Assembly (NCBI RefSeq): GCF_015706575.1
Contig: NW_024037056.1
Coordinates: 9,623,176-9,687,175 of the forward strand
Source of the DNA: Patiria miniata
Lineage: Eukaryota; Echinodermata; Asteroidea; Valvatida; Asterinidae
Length of the DNA: 64,000 nt
Direction of reading: 5' to 3'
Shown: positions 22,668 through 36,500 of the stretch, piece after piece
Layout of the letters: each line of letters starts with the position of its first letter
Numbering within the stretch: position 1 is the stretch's first letter
Translations under genes and position numbers: made by a program
Notes under the pieces: generated by a model
Told to the model about the DNA's origin: nothing
Seen by the model: only the letters and a program-made list of their open reading frames with translations
Database searches by the model: none

Positions 22668-25600
22668 GAAAGGTTCACAGTTAAGGTTGAGCCATGCTTG
22701 TTCCATGCATCTGTTGAGGTATGGGGTAGTTGTGGTATCAGGATTACAGTGAAGCAAAAATTTAAAGTGTTTAAGCTCCTTCAGCGTTATTCTATGTTAA
22801 TCACTGAACTTTAGCCTGTGGTATTTCATTTTCGCAGAGGTTGGGGTTTCATCGGCAAAAAAAATCTGAAATACAAACACGTTTTTTTCTCCTTATACTT
22901 TGCCTCCGTTAAATCAAAATGGGGGGGGGGGGGGGGGGGGGGCTCGTATCATACTTTCAATGGGTGCGCTGTTCAAATCCGACGATTGATAACACTATAT
23001 CACGGAAAAATGTACATATACCCCCTAACAAGCTGGCTATGTACATATTTTGTCCAAGGCGGGCACTATTACATGTACTTGCCCAAAAAAAGGTTGGGTA
23101 CGGAGCATTTTGTTTTTTTCATGAATTTCTGTGGAAAACCAAAATTGACGGAGCTAAGGGGTGGGTTGGGGGGTTTTGCCCCCTCCCCCCCCCCCCCCAA
23201 TCCACGCTTGGTCATTCTGTAAACTGTTTTGTAGCCAGTTGTAGCCATTTTTGTAGCAAACTTGAGCCGATTTGTAGCAAATTTTATCAAATGTTATGCA
23301 TGTTTTAAGTTGTGCATATATGAATATGCTGCAAGGAATTATAGGTTATAAATTATAGACAACAAATCAGTTAGTGTTCCAAAATGATAGTTAGTAAAAC
23401 ATTCGGAAAAAAATACATTATTCGACATGAAGTCTTTTAAAATCAGTGAAGGAAAAAACAGAGTCGTATTTTTCCCAAGGCAAAATTTGTAATCAGAAAC
23501 CACTTCAATAATATGCAGGATCGAGAGAAAATATTTTATGGAGAATCGAATAATTATAAGAACCGAGTATCAAATATTTAGCATAACCGATATTTTTGCA
23601 AACTGTTAGTGATCGCTACAGCTGACATAAATAAAGCATTGTATTACAGCGATATATATTTTTAAGACAAACCGACTGTAGGCAAGTTGATAGCCACAAT
23701 GTTAACCCAATGCTGAGCCAACACGAATCCCTCAACTAGATAATTCAAATAATAAAATGAACGTAATTATAATAACTTTGTTTGCTTTTTTTGCCGGTTG
23801 TATATAAGCTGTAATGGTTCACCACATTTGATATATAGGCCTATAATTTATGATTTCCGAATATTGGAGCAATTTGTATATTTTAAAAGTGTTGTCGGGG
23901 GTTTTGTTTGGTTATTTTTTCAAAGAGAAACTACGTTTGAAAGGAGATTAGGTACGAACAACAAACATCTTTACTTGTTCTGTGCCATCCAAATTGACAA
24001 ATGTCGACTCACCGGGTGATTTGTTTGTTTGTGTTTGGGTATGGGGAAACTTATGAGTGGTGTATATACCTCCAATCTAGTGAATTTGTAAAACTGCATG
24101 TTGGTTAAAAAAAAAACAGTTTTGAAAAAAATATTAAAAGAAGATGATTGTCTAATATTAAAGTGTGGTCTTGCGAATTACCGGGGCGGATCTAACTGTC
24201 TGGAAACGGGGGTTGTTGATATGGGGGGGGGGGAATTAAAGTTGTGCAAAAGGAATGCCGCGCTAGGCATGCCGCGCTAGGCATTCCTCCCCCCCCCCCC
24301 CCGCTCCGGAAAATGTTGAAATCTGCGATGCTTTCTCCTGCATTCAAAGGCAATTGAGAATACATTTTGGCCCAGTTTAATAGAAAAGGGAAGTAGTTGC
24401 ATTCCCGGTCCAGATCCGCTACTTGAAGTAAGAATGCTACACATAACAAAATTTGAAATACACAAACAATTTCCGTTCAGTCGTTTGTAGACAGTCAGAA
24501 ACAGACATCCTGAACCCAATGTTTGATTCACTAATAATGTGCCCATTGCAGACGTGTGTCCTCCTAGGCACATTTCTTTGTTGTCAGCTTGTGAGATGGT
24601 CAGGTTTGAGATATATTATATGCAAACGTTTATCGGGAACAAGTTCAGTATTAATTAAACACCATAGAGTAGCTTTGCGAGATGGATGGTACCAAATCCC
24701 CCCTCCCCTCAAAACAAAAATATGCCGGTGCAGCGAGCGAATGAACGCACCTAGGAAGTACACTGATTACATGCATGTCATACCCTCCATTCCCCCTCTC
24801 AGCCCCCCCCCCTTCCATCGCTACAAGTAACCCGTTTTTTTGCGAGTACGGATTCGACCGTTTACGGGGTAGGCCTAAGCCTATTATTTTGGCAGCACTG
24901 TAGGGCTCTCTTTACCAACCTACAACCGGGCTAAGCCACACATCACAGTCAGTCAGTGAATAAAAATGAGACCTTTTGTAGAACAATGCAACCAGTCACG
25001 AGGAAGGAACATCACTTTGCTCAGTTAAACTGTTGTGTGATAAGTTGTGTCAGGCATCTCCAGGAAATCTGCCTCTCCGCTAAGGGTTGATCGGATATGT
25101 CGATACACTCTTGAACTTCCAGTTATTAATAGCATTAACAACAGCGTTTATTCTCGTACAAGTATTTCCGTGAACGCGCTTTCAAGACCCAGGGGTCAGG
25201 AGAACAATGCTCATAGCATTTACAAGAACTGTGCATTCACTTTCGCAGCCAATCAGCAACGTCAGCCCAAAGCACGTGAGTTTACATGAAGGTTGACCTA
25301 TTCATGGCTATATGCTCCCTGATCCCCAACATGAATACACGGAAATTCTGTTCTTACGTGAAAGTTGCAACTGAAATAGGCTTGCATTGTGCTTGCCCCA
25401 AGTCTTAAAATAAAAGCAGCAATGTTGTGCATTTTTGTTTTGATTGTTGACTAACTTTAGAGGTTGAGTTAATGTGAGATCATGTTTCAATGAGAATGAG
25501 TCATCACATCGCCAAATAACCTCCTCCCCCCAAAAAAGAGCAATAAAAAAAGCCCACTTTTCCTCTGTATTAATTTAAGAACATTAGTCGCAATAAACAT

Positions 25601-26759
25601 GGGCAGAAAGTGACATCTTCATTTTTTTGTTACTGCATTCATATCTAAATTGAAATCTTGCTTGCTGAAATTTCACTTTGCGTGCTAAATACAAATCAGA
25701 TTGGAACCAGTCGAGTACGTGTAATTAGCAATACACGTCGCGCGAAATTGTGACCGGTGACTTCTTTCGCTGAGCAAAATTAACAAACAAGCAAACTTTA
25801 AAACAAATTGCCTTTCATGCTGTGTTTGTTTTGATTTCAAATCGATTGCCAAGTTGAGATGAGCACTGTTGATCCGGGATCGACGCATCAAACCCGGATC
25901 TAGGATCTTGTGATAGGAACTTCTTCTCGTTTTTATCATCATGAGAGAAAAAAATAATAAGCACATATATGTACACGTGCTTTGTCCAGCATATTTTGTG
26001 TGTTCATACTTGAAACTTGGCCATGAATGTTGCTGTCCCATTTGGCCTAAGAAGCCAACGCCGTTAAGCCTTTCAAAGAGGTATTCCATGACCACTTTTA
26101 GCAGGTGTGAGATTGTATGCTAATGCAAATATTGATATGCATGGGTACAGCTTTAAGGCCAAGGTGTCGTAGCTGTTAAGAATACAGAAGACACCAAGAA
26201 TCAGGGGCGTAGCAAGGTCATATTTATTTGGGGGAGGGGCAACAATTTCTTGAAAAGGGCACTTGCACATCCATGTTGAAATAAAGACACATTTTTTTAT
26301 TTCTCCGGACAAATTGGCATTCTTAAAATCAAATAATGGCAGGGGGAGCTGGTTCCATTAGTCGATGGGGGTGCTGTTTAAAACCGACAAGTATGCACAC
26401 TAACGGACAATAATTATATGGCGCTTTACAGGGCGATAAATGCGCAAAATTTAACAAAAACGGCACTCGTAGAGGCTGCTGGCACGAAAAGGGCACGACT
26501 TTTTTGCAAAAGGGCACTTGTAAACAAAAGAAGGACACTCTTAAAAATATGGGGGGGGGTTAAGCGCTGGAAAAAAAGGCATTTCGATGGAAAGGGCAGT
26601 CTTTACAAAATACTGGGGATGGGAAGAAATACCCCTTACCCCACCAATACTTTCATTCATTTTTTAGGTCAATAGTTTATGAGGTCGGAGGTCAAAAGCT
26701 CACGAATAACGTTGTTTATGCCATTCAACAATTGAGTAAACAATATGTACCAATATATT
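22668..26759. other. Intergenic region between genes 1 and 2
   Basis: I see no supported gene. It holds poly-G and poly-C tracts (22920-22942, 23175-23198, 24224-24233, 24288-24302) and mobile-element-like fragments, including CAGGGGCGTAGCAAGG at 26204. A candidate polyadenylation signal AATAAA lies at 23630. Much of it is paralogous to 58200-62200; for example CCAACATGAATACA at 25327 matches about 61342. The duplicated unit therefore includes intergenic DNA. Confidence 0.6.
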
Positions 26760-27399
26760 TCCAGAACTCGAAACAGTATGAGTCCCAAAATTGACATTCA
26801 CCATTACTGTGACGAAATAGCATGAAGTTTAGAAATAGCGATAATGTAAGATAATAGGTTGCTCAGTTGTTTTCCAACAAGCCAAATATAGATTGATATC
26901 AGCGGAAAGTATCTTTCATGAAAAGTTCATTGTGTAGCCCTATAACTCTTTCAGTGGCCGCTATTGAAGTGATATATTTTGTTTATTCCTCGAGCAGTCT
27001 TGCCAATTCTTCAGAGACGGTCTACGTATCCTGTCAATCAGGAAATATATTTCTATTTCCTTCTTCAAACAGTCATAGCAAACATTACAATGTCAGCTCG
27101 GCCAACAAGGAAATTGGGGAAAGTTGGATATGTTTCATGTCAATTAGGCCTACTTACACTCTCAGATGGGTAAACAACATTGCAAAGTCAACTTTGACTT
27201 TGACTTTCATCAAACCAAACGTAGCTGCACGGGTTGAGACATTGACTATGCGGAATGTATATATAAGCCGTACTGAAATTGCTTCCTCATTTTCCATCTT
27301 GCACGGAGCAATGTTGGTACATGTTTTCAATGAAAAAGACACAAGGAAAATAAGTGAGTGTGACATTGGAAAATTTATACAGAGTTAGAACAAGTTGTC
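26760..27399 (+). promoter_or_regulatory. Upstream module, copy 3, with TATA box (gene 2 promoter region)
   Basis: It shares AGAAATAGCGATAATG and the GTCAATCAGGAAATAT block with copies 1 and 4. TATATATAA at 27258-27266 lies 134 bp before the ATG and is followed by the same TTGCTTCCTCA leader as gene 3, a plausible core promoter. Confidence 0.6.
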
Positions 27400-27502
27400 A
27401 TGGACGCCATGTTCAACAAAAGGTCGGGGAGATCTTTCTCTGCGGCGTTTGTCATCCTCGCTTTTGTTGCCTTCGGATGCAAGTTCCAAGTGGCTGTTTT
27501 GG
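27400..27502 (+). CDS. Gene 2 exon 1: start codon and signal peptide
   Basis: ATG in the same context as gene 1 (TTGTCATGGACGCC). MDAMFNKRSG head, AAFVILAFVAFG core, donor G|GTAAGT, 103 bp, phase 1 out. Confidence 0.87.
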
Positions 27503-30500
27503 GTAAGTAAATTTCCATTTACAATCAAATTGAAGACTGAATCCCATTTGGTCCTGCCGAAATTGACTGAATATTCCGATATTGACTGAATGAAGGAATT
27601 GTTTTTGTATATATATTTTTGGCATTTGGAGGGGATGGTTAGCAACCTCAACAGCTCCCTAATATTTCTCTCTGAATATGTGGCTCAGACTTTCCAAATG
27701 ACGAATAAGTTAAACAAATAATCAATTAAGAAAGAAAGCTCGATTTTAACCGTTTATCCATTTCAGTCCCAGTGAGACTTGTATACAAGCCTATAGACGG
27801 TAGTACGTGTTCCCTCTGAGGGGAGAGTCGCCTTTAGTCAAGTCCCACGCGCTTACCCTGACACGTGACGCACCCCGGATGCTGACACGTAAAACGACTA
27901 GCACGAGCAAGCGAAGCCGCGAGGGCCTTTACCATCTCGCGGAGAACGCTTATGTTTTTCCTTACATTTGTCTACCGATTTGGTAGACATGCATAATGCA
28001 TTACCCGTTGTGAATTGACCAATGAACTGCAGAATTACTAACGTAAATCAGCCGTCGTCTGGCGCCAGACAGCCAGCGCGCCATGGCGCGCGTGCTGTTG
28101 CTGGTAACCGCAAACCACCGTTAGATGATTGGTTTATACTGCTTGATTTATATTACGTGAATAAATGAATAAGTGATTAGTTCCACGAGATAGTAAAGGC
28201 CCTCGCGGCTTCGCCGCTCGTGCTAGTCTTTTTTACGTGCCAGCATCCGGGGTGCGTTACGTGTCCGGATGGTCCGGGTATAGGCGCGTGGGACTTGACT
28301 AAAGGCTCAGAGGAGAGTGGAAGATTACTATCAAGGCCAATTGGGGTATTGTATGTCACGACACGTGGAGCATAAACCTGTCAAATGTAGTCTGTCGACA
28401 GCTTGAATACTTACCTCCTGTGATAGACTCACACCACCACTTCGCAACGATACTCCTTGATGATGTTGTATGTACTGGAAGTGAAGCCTATTGATCAGTG
28501 CAATCACAGTGGATGGGGAATTCAGCAGGCATTTTTTTTTTCAGACTCTCCATAAGTTTTGTACTCGTTTTTCTTCCACCCATACACTTCGGCACTTTCT
28601 CAAATCCAATCGACCTCAGACTTGGTACACACATTTACGTTATGGAAGGGTCTTTTAAAGTATTCAGAGCTCGGTTGTTGAAGAGTTTAAGCAATTTTTA
28701 ATTGTTGTGGCCCGTGTTGTAGGATGTTGTCATTTTTATCAGATATTTGTTCAGCCCTTTTTATCAGCTCCTTTTATCTGCCCTTTTTGCCTGGTTGGGA
28801 TTCCAATTGACTTAAGTCCTGGTTTGGTGTGTAATTTGTATAATTGTTGTAAAATTGGGCCCGTTTTGCAGGGTTTTGCAATTTTTATCTGCCTTTTTAA
28901 CCCCTTTTCTCAGCTTGTTTTAGCCCTTTTCATAAGCCTATTTTTTCGGACCTTTTTATTTGGATGGAAATTCCAATTGTCTTTTGTCCTGTTTATACAG
29001 TTCTGAGGGTGGCCATTGTTTTGTGGCGTTTGTTCTTTTTGGTGTGGAGGGGGTCTTGTCTTTTTTTTCATTTCAGTTATCAATATCGATTTTTATCCGA
29101 ACCTTTGTAATTTTACCTTAATTGTAATCAGGGGTACGAATGAGCACATCATTTGATGACAGTTTTTGTACTTTTGTTCATTCCGTGACAGCCCCTGCTT
29201 ACATTTTAGATTGTAATGTCTAAAGATTTAAAGTAAATAAAAATAAAATAGTTATCTTCACGTCATCTAGTGTCAGTTTACAGAGTCATTTCAAACAGCC
29301 GAAACAGCTGCTGTTTGTCCAAAAACACTTTTGTAGTGATAATATTTTTTTTTTTAATTTCCATGCAGGCTCCTGTTTGAGTGGGTGTGATTCCGGCTAT
29401 CATGGATCGTGCGTTTGCGATAATCTGTGTATGGTGCTCGACGACTGCTGTGCGGATTATTTCAACCTTTGTTATGCTGCGGTGACTACCACGCCGCATA
29501 CCAACTTTGGTAAGTAATGTTGGCTCACTGGCAGATCACAAGGGGTTAGGTTTGTGTCTTATCAACTTTATTGTTTTCTTTGTACACTAGTGACTTTTGT
29601 CCTGAAAATATATCATCTGTCACGACAAAACATGCTGATGACACCGCCTCACCTGGGCTGATCACCAATAATTCTGAGGCGGAGTACATGTATTGGTATG
29701 ATATAAATTAATTTGTCGAGTGGTGCGACAGAAATCATCTGATTATAAATGTACAGAAAACCAAAGAGATTATATTTCATTTTCGGAGGACGAGCCATAA
29801 AGGAACCGGTTGAAATTGACAATGCAGATGTCGAAATTGTTCATTAGTTCAAATAATTGGGAACAGTTGTGGAAAATCAGTTAAATTGAAATGCGAAAAC
29901 AACAAGGATCCAGAAAAAAAGACAATCAACGGCTTTAAGGAGACTAAAATCTTTGAACGTGAACTGTCCAATTATAAATTGTTGTATCAACGTACCATCC
30001 ACTTGAATGTTATCTTTTGTTGAAAAACTTGGTCAAACTCACTTACTTTGTGCAATCGGGAAAAAACTTGAGTAGTAGGAAAGGGGGGTCCTGACCAAAT
30101 AGTAAAAAAAGAGTGGCAAGTCTGGACACGCAGCTAGCGTCTCTACAAATTGTGAAAAATGGCCCCGGGCGACGAGTCTAGATTTGCCCCACCAGGCGCG
30201 ACCTTAAACGTGTTGGGCTAACCTGGACACGCAGCTTGCGACCTTGCAACACGCGGGGAAAAAAGTTGCTCCCAACCTCTGAAAAGGTAGGGATCTTTAA
30301 TAGCGGCGTATTATTGCAACTTAGTTGGATTTGATAAAGAACGTGTCAGAGATTTATTTGAAGTGACCCAAAATCAATTTTATAAAAGCTTTAAAAAAGC
30401 ACGCCGATCCCTACGCTAACGCTATAACTAGGTGGGCCTTACTGATAACATTTATTCACTGGGAATCCGAACTTGAATAAGAGATATTTCTCTTTTGTCA

Positions 30501-33500
30501 ACTGTTTATTTAACCGTGTTTTTTTTTTCTTTCTCGAAGTCCGACTCACTCATTGTTTTTTTTAGCTTTGTGCTAGTCTTTGACCCCTTTTTGAGCTCTT
30601 TAAAATGTTTGAGCTCACTTGTAATCAATAAAAACTCTTCGTGCGTTATATCTCCGTCGTTGATGGCCCGAGACACGTATTCTTCAATCGTGCTGAGTTT
30701 AGAGTCTGCTAATATTCTAATGGGGTTGTCCTTCCAACGTCAATCCAACGAGAGCTGATATTACTACCGGAGTCTTATATAGCGCACGTATCTACCAACA
30801 ATAAGGTCCTCAAGGCGCTGGTATTTATGTCTGTTATCAAAGAAAGGAAAATAAAATTCATGAGAAATATGAGACCTTTTATGTAGCACTTTATAAGGGT
30901 TTACAAGGTGCTGCAGCGCATATAGCAACCACTGCCAGAAACACCGGTGCAAACCCCTCTCTTAGCGAAAAGTGTTACTGGGTCATAGGTTATTTAACAT
31001 GCATTGCATCAAACACGGGACCTACGGCTTTACGTCCCATCCAAAGGACGAAGCAATATTGGTAAAGTGCCTTGCTCAAGAGCACAAGCACAATGTCCCC
31101 ACGGTCAGGATTCGAACCCACGTACCACGACACACGAGTCAAACACCGTAACCATTGGACCACAGCACCCCACATGTGATAATTATGATACCCAAGATAG
31201 CCGGGATACTGACAGACCTGCTTCAACTCCCAATCATACGTACTTGATCTTGTCGATTACTTTCTTTTATTTTCATAAGTGCGCCCTCGGTGGTTTCTCT
31301 CTTTTAAGATTTGAGATCAAATCTCTTCGATCTTTTTAACTCTGTACACCTTTGTTTCTTCGTTGCTATTTAACAGCAGTACATCTCTCGAAGCTCAGAA
31401 TAAATAGCAATCATCGGCTTATTAGCTAGACTCATGTTTTTTTCTTAATTTATAGCGATTTTAAAATGAAACGATTTCTAAATCTCAGTTTGTCGATTAT
31501 ACCGTTTTTCAGTATTTTGAAACCACCAGCTCTACTTGGGTCAGATTCGCGCGAAAAAACGGAGGCGATTTTTACGATGTCTGACGGTCGATCGTCGTGG
31601 AATGTTTCGCTAGAACTCAACTGTTGGCAGTGAATAAACACAGTGCAAATTGATTAGCGTGGTAAGATCCCGTATGCACCACTTAAAATTAGGTATTAGT
31701 ATTGCCTTGGGTAAATTGAATAATTGAGAGACTTCTCTGTTGAAACGCAATTTGAGATTAACGCCGCTTACCACTAAGGCCAAAAAAAAGTCTCCGGCTT
31801 CTGGTATGCGCGCGCGTCGCCGTAGCCATGCGCGTCGGCAAAATGAATTTTTTTTTTTCAATGAAAGATGATGTCTCTAAACCGCCAAACTCACTGGTTT
31901 GACTGGAATCCTGCTAGTGCACAATTTTAACGTGTTTTTAGATTGGGTTATGGTCGAGAATAAGCTTTATGTAACCTCTCTGGACTCCCATATATTTGCA
32001 CTAAGTTTAGTCGGGCACCATTTGCAGTCATCAGCCGACATTTGAAGCAAAAATGTCAGGTAAAAAAAAAAAAACCGCGTCGCCGCACTACTTTTTGGGC
32101 AAGCTCCATACCAGAAACCGGAGACTTTTTTTGTACGCCTAACGTCACCTTTTTGGATTCTCGATTTACTCGAAAACTCACTCCCGGTAGAGAATTCAAA
32201 ATGAAATCGAAGTTGTATCATCCTGGTTGTACGGTGACCGAACCGATGACTCCGGGTGGTAACGGTGGTAAATGACACGGAGAAATAAAATCTAAATCAT
32301 CACCTGACACGATAAGACTTCCTCTCAGTGTTGCCCCCCCCCCCCCCCGCATCTCTAAGTACTTCCCTCTGAGGTTCACTTATTATACCTTCAATATATT
32401 CAACACTATATTTTTTACCTTGAATGATCAAGTTATTTTTTCTTTTTTTTCAAATAAAACTTCGATGACAAATTCGAAGCGAATTCAGTTGTACGTTGAT
32501 TAGTGTTTTTGTGAGCCTCCTATATTGTTTTCGGATAAAGTTACTAGTTGATTATCTATTTGTTTTCTTTCTTCGTTGAGCGAATGTAAAGCATATTCCG
32601 TTCTATATCTCTTTCGTACGCTACTATTAGATTGTTTATAACTGTCCTTGGGTGTCTCGGGTACCAGTCGCTCGATAAAATCTCTATTTGTTCTAAATTG
32701 TACATGTCAATCAAACTCAACGGATCTCTCAACGGGGTTTCCAACGTCAGCAGAAGTTTTAGCGGGTCTCCCTTCTACATCTGCCGTCTGCCAATCAATC
32801 TAAGTGGGTCTGAAAATAATATTCAAATATCCGGCGTTCAACATGACCTTTTTTACGCGTACAGATTTTTGACGGTTTAGATTCTCTACGACGTCTTCTA
32901 ATTTAAACGCCTGCTCGTTTTGAAACAAGTGAAACGAATGCATTTACTTTTGGGTATTTTTATATTAAAACAGAGACTAAATGATGAGTCATTTGCATGC
33001 GAATAAGATGAAACAATTGGAAATTGCTACGGATGTATCCAAACGAATCAAGCGCATCATGCTGTGACCTCTGCGCCAGAAAAAAAGATTAGACAGCACT
33101 AAAACCAGTGAACTCGAGATTGTGGTAAACAATACCAACGGGTTTTTAACCTCGTTTCCCGACATGACCTCGGACTACAAACTACCTCGCATCAAGACCA
33201 ACGCGGATGTAGATCGTTGGAAATCGCATCCAATATCATTCTATCAAAATCAGATAAATATCGCGGTATACTGCGCTACTACGGGGTGTGGTGTTATCTT
33301 CGATCTTTTAAACGCGGGCAACAAGTACATTTGGGCCATCTTTAGCTTTCATTTGTATTTTACGGTCAGAAAGATCCTGTACGACCTGGCCGCTCCTATA
33401 CCGGGAGACGACACTTTTAACTCTCTAGCCCTCCGACGCAGAAACTAGCCCTTTTCAAACAAATTCTGGTGATCTTCCATCTAATCCTAGCCAGAGGCAC

Positions 33501-36500
33501 CCACTACGGATATATGCAGTCACCTTTAGTGTGTGACCCCGGGTGAGGCATATCTGAGCCTGACAACCTGGGCTGCCCATATACACGTGCACAAAACAAA
33601 GTCACTTGCGGGTAGCCAAGTGCACGACTTGACCACAGACTATGTATACAACATCTGTTTCCTGTCAATGACCTCCTTATTTATAGTCTACAGACATGTC
33701 GAGATTGTATACATATAGATACAGTGTTGTGTAGCCTCAAACCAAGGCGTTAAATGTCTGGGTCCCCGGAGGGACCCCTTACTGTAAGTGTGTTAGTCAA
33801 TGGGCCGTCTGCGTCGGAGGGCTAGACAACAAGAACAAAAATCACAGATCATTCGTCGACACCTGTCTATTGTTTGGCATCGATCAAATAAATCCTTCGG
33901 CCTATTACTGGAATACATCTTACGTGCCCGTACCCGTAAAAGATTATTATACGACACCCCTATTCTCTAAATTCTGAAGAGTGAAAATTCACTCCATTCC
34001 AGTGAAGATTCACACACACAGTCGGAAACTAGGGACTAGACGTTTTAGAGTTAAATTCCTTCAATCGTAAATATCACGTTTTCACTCGAGCTTCGACTGA
34101 GGTGCTTCTATTTTTTTTCAGATTTTTCAATCTAAAATGAGAATGATTTTCTCTTTTAAACGTCTTGTCCTTGATTTCACTCTTTGGAATTTAGAGAGTG
34201 CACCTCGAGCACAGTCAGTATCGTACTAATATGATGGATGAAACTAAAATGGGCTTTGGTTTGGCAGACCCAACCGAGGGTTTGGGGCGTAACAGCGATT
34301 ACACCGTGGCCTACGTCAGTCAAACTCAATCGGTATAAAAGGCCTGGTTAGATTTATACCCAGCACGAGTTCGTTAACCCCCGCGGGGACTATCAAAATC
34401 AACGATTCGATCAGATCTTACGAGTCAAATATGGTCGAAAATGTGTATGTATATAGAGAGGGAGGTTTTATAGAGAAAAAGGTTGCGCCATGATGACGTC
34501 ATAACAAGTCATGTAACGTCACATCAAAGGTTTATTTGTCTGAAACCTATATATCCCAAGAACTATTTGTAAGTACGTAAACGGGGGTGTGTTATAGATG
34601 AACTTTAGATTTATCACGTGGCAGAGTCATTAAAAGCAGCCAAAACAGCTGGTGTTTGTCCCCAAACACTTTGCTATATTTTCCTTTTTTTTCCTCCCTT
34701 TTCAGAGTTTTTTTCTTCATGATGGTTTGTACACTTTTTCGTCCACCACGTTTACTTTGCCACTTTTGTAAATCCGATCGACTTCAGACTTGGCGCATAC
34801 CTAGACCACCTACCACAGATGATCCTAGAAACTGTTTGTCACGATGGTGTCATCAGCTGTCAAATAATGTGACATTTAAAGTGCATTTGTTCTCCACAGC
34901 TTTTGTACACGTTTTCTTCCACCCTTTGGTGCTTTTCTAAAATGTAATCGACCACAGACTTGGTACAAAAATATACCACCACCTGCAGATGGTCCCAAAG
35001 GATTTTCGTAATCATGACGTAATCAGGTATCAAGTTACGTCACATAAAAGGTGCGTTTTTAAAGCCTTTTGAAACACAAGCCAGATTGGGTCGAGAATTT
35101 GTAGGTAAATAGTAAGAGAGTAACGTGTTATTGTCGACAATTGGAGTGATGTCATCATTACGTAATCACATGTCATGTAACGTCACATTAAGGGGCATAT
35201 TTCCAAGGCCTGTGTGTATAGAATTCCAAGTCGGATATTTTTGTAAGTTGGTAAGTTGATAGGCACTAAGACCGGAATGTAACACAAGTAAATTGAAGTG
35301 ACGTCATTACATGTCATGTGACGTCTCACTAAAGGGGCAGATTTCGACGGCCTATGCCTAATGAACTATAGGTTTGATTTGGTTATAAATTGTTTTGTTT
35401 CTATACCGGGATATTGTTTACATGTAACTAAAGTGACGTCATCATTACGTCATCACATGTCATGTGACTCATTTCAAACTTCATTATTCTAAAGTCTGTA
35501 TCTATAGAACTATTGCTTGGATTTTTTTTCTTAACTGTTTTTCTAAAACTTTCTAAACCGTTAGGTTCTTAGACCGGGATGCTTCACATGAATATTCAAA
35601 TGACGCCTGATGACGTCGTTATATGTCATGTGACATTAAATTAAAGGGGCGTTTTTCTAAGTTCCATATCTATAGAACTACTGGTCGGATTTGGTTGTAA
35701 CGTATGATCCTGAAGTAATCATAATGATGTCATGTACGTCACATGGGTTATCGATCCAATTTTAGGTGACATCGTCATTTTGTTATCACAAGTCACAGAG
35801 TCATTTCAAACAGCCGAAACAGCTAGTGTTTGTCCAAAAACAACACATTTCTAGTTTTCATTTCCTTGTTTTTGTTGGCAGCTTTCATTGTCGAGGGAAA
35901 TCGATTAACCTCGAAAGAAGGTGAAATTCAGGCTTAATTGTTATGATTGTATTTCAAGCGCTATGCTTTCCTGTAGGCTTTGTGTTCGTATTGAAAACGG
36001 TTTAAAACAAATGTAGTTTATGATAATTTATTGACCCCTCAGCAGACTCAAATCCGCCTACATTCACCACCGGTTGCCCTGGCAACATCACTCGCCTGGT
36101 TGCTATGGACATTGAGTCGATTCCTGTGTCATGGCCAGAATTGAATGCATCAGACCCAAGCTTACCGTTGCTATGGAACTCCAGCCATCAGCCTGGTCAC
36201 ATGTTCCAAACTGGCGAGGTTTCCATGGTAACATACATTGTGACTGACAATGAAGGAAACTCAGCACATTGTGACTTCACCGTGACAGTGACAGGTTAGT
36301 TTCGTGTTAGAAAATTTTAACAGCATACATTTATTTTGTAAAACATTAGTTGTCTTGTAGCGTCTTCTACACGACAACACTGACCTATACTTTATGTGAG
36401 TTTATCTATATGTACCAGGCTTGTACCATTACCCCAGCCCATCCCGATTCCATCCAATCCGACCTCAGCCCAGCTAACCCTCAACCAGCGCCACCCTACC

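Noticed and set aside
25685..26095. 136-aa minus-strand frame in the intergenic region
   Set aside because: The paralogous stretch near 61994-62194 retains only part of the frame, and there is no domain or splice context.
31100..31172. Possible functional tRNA gene on the minus strand
   Set aside because: A- and B-box words are present, but the acceptor and anticodon arms do not pair well by eye and a SINE body follows directly.
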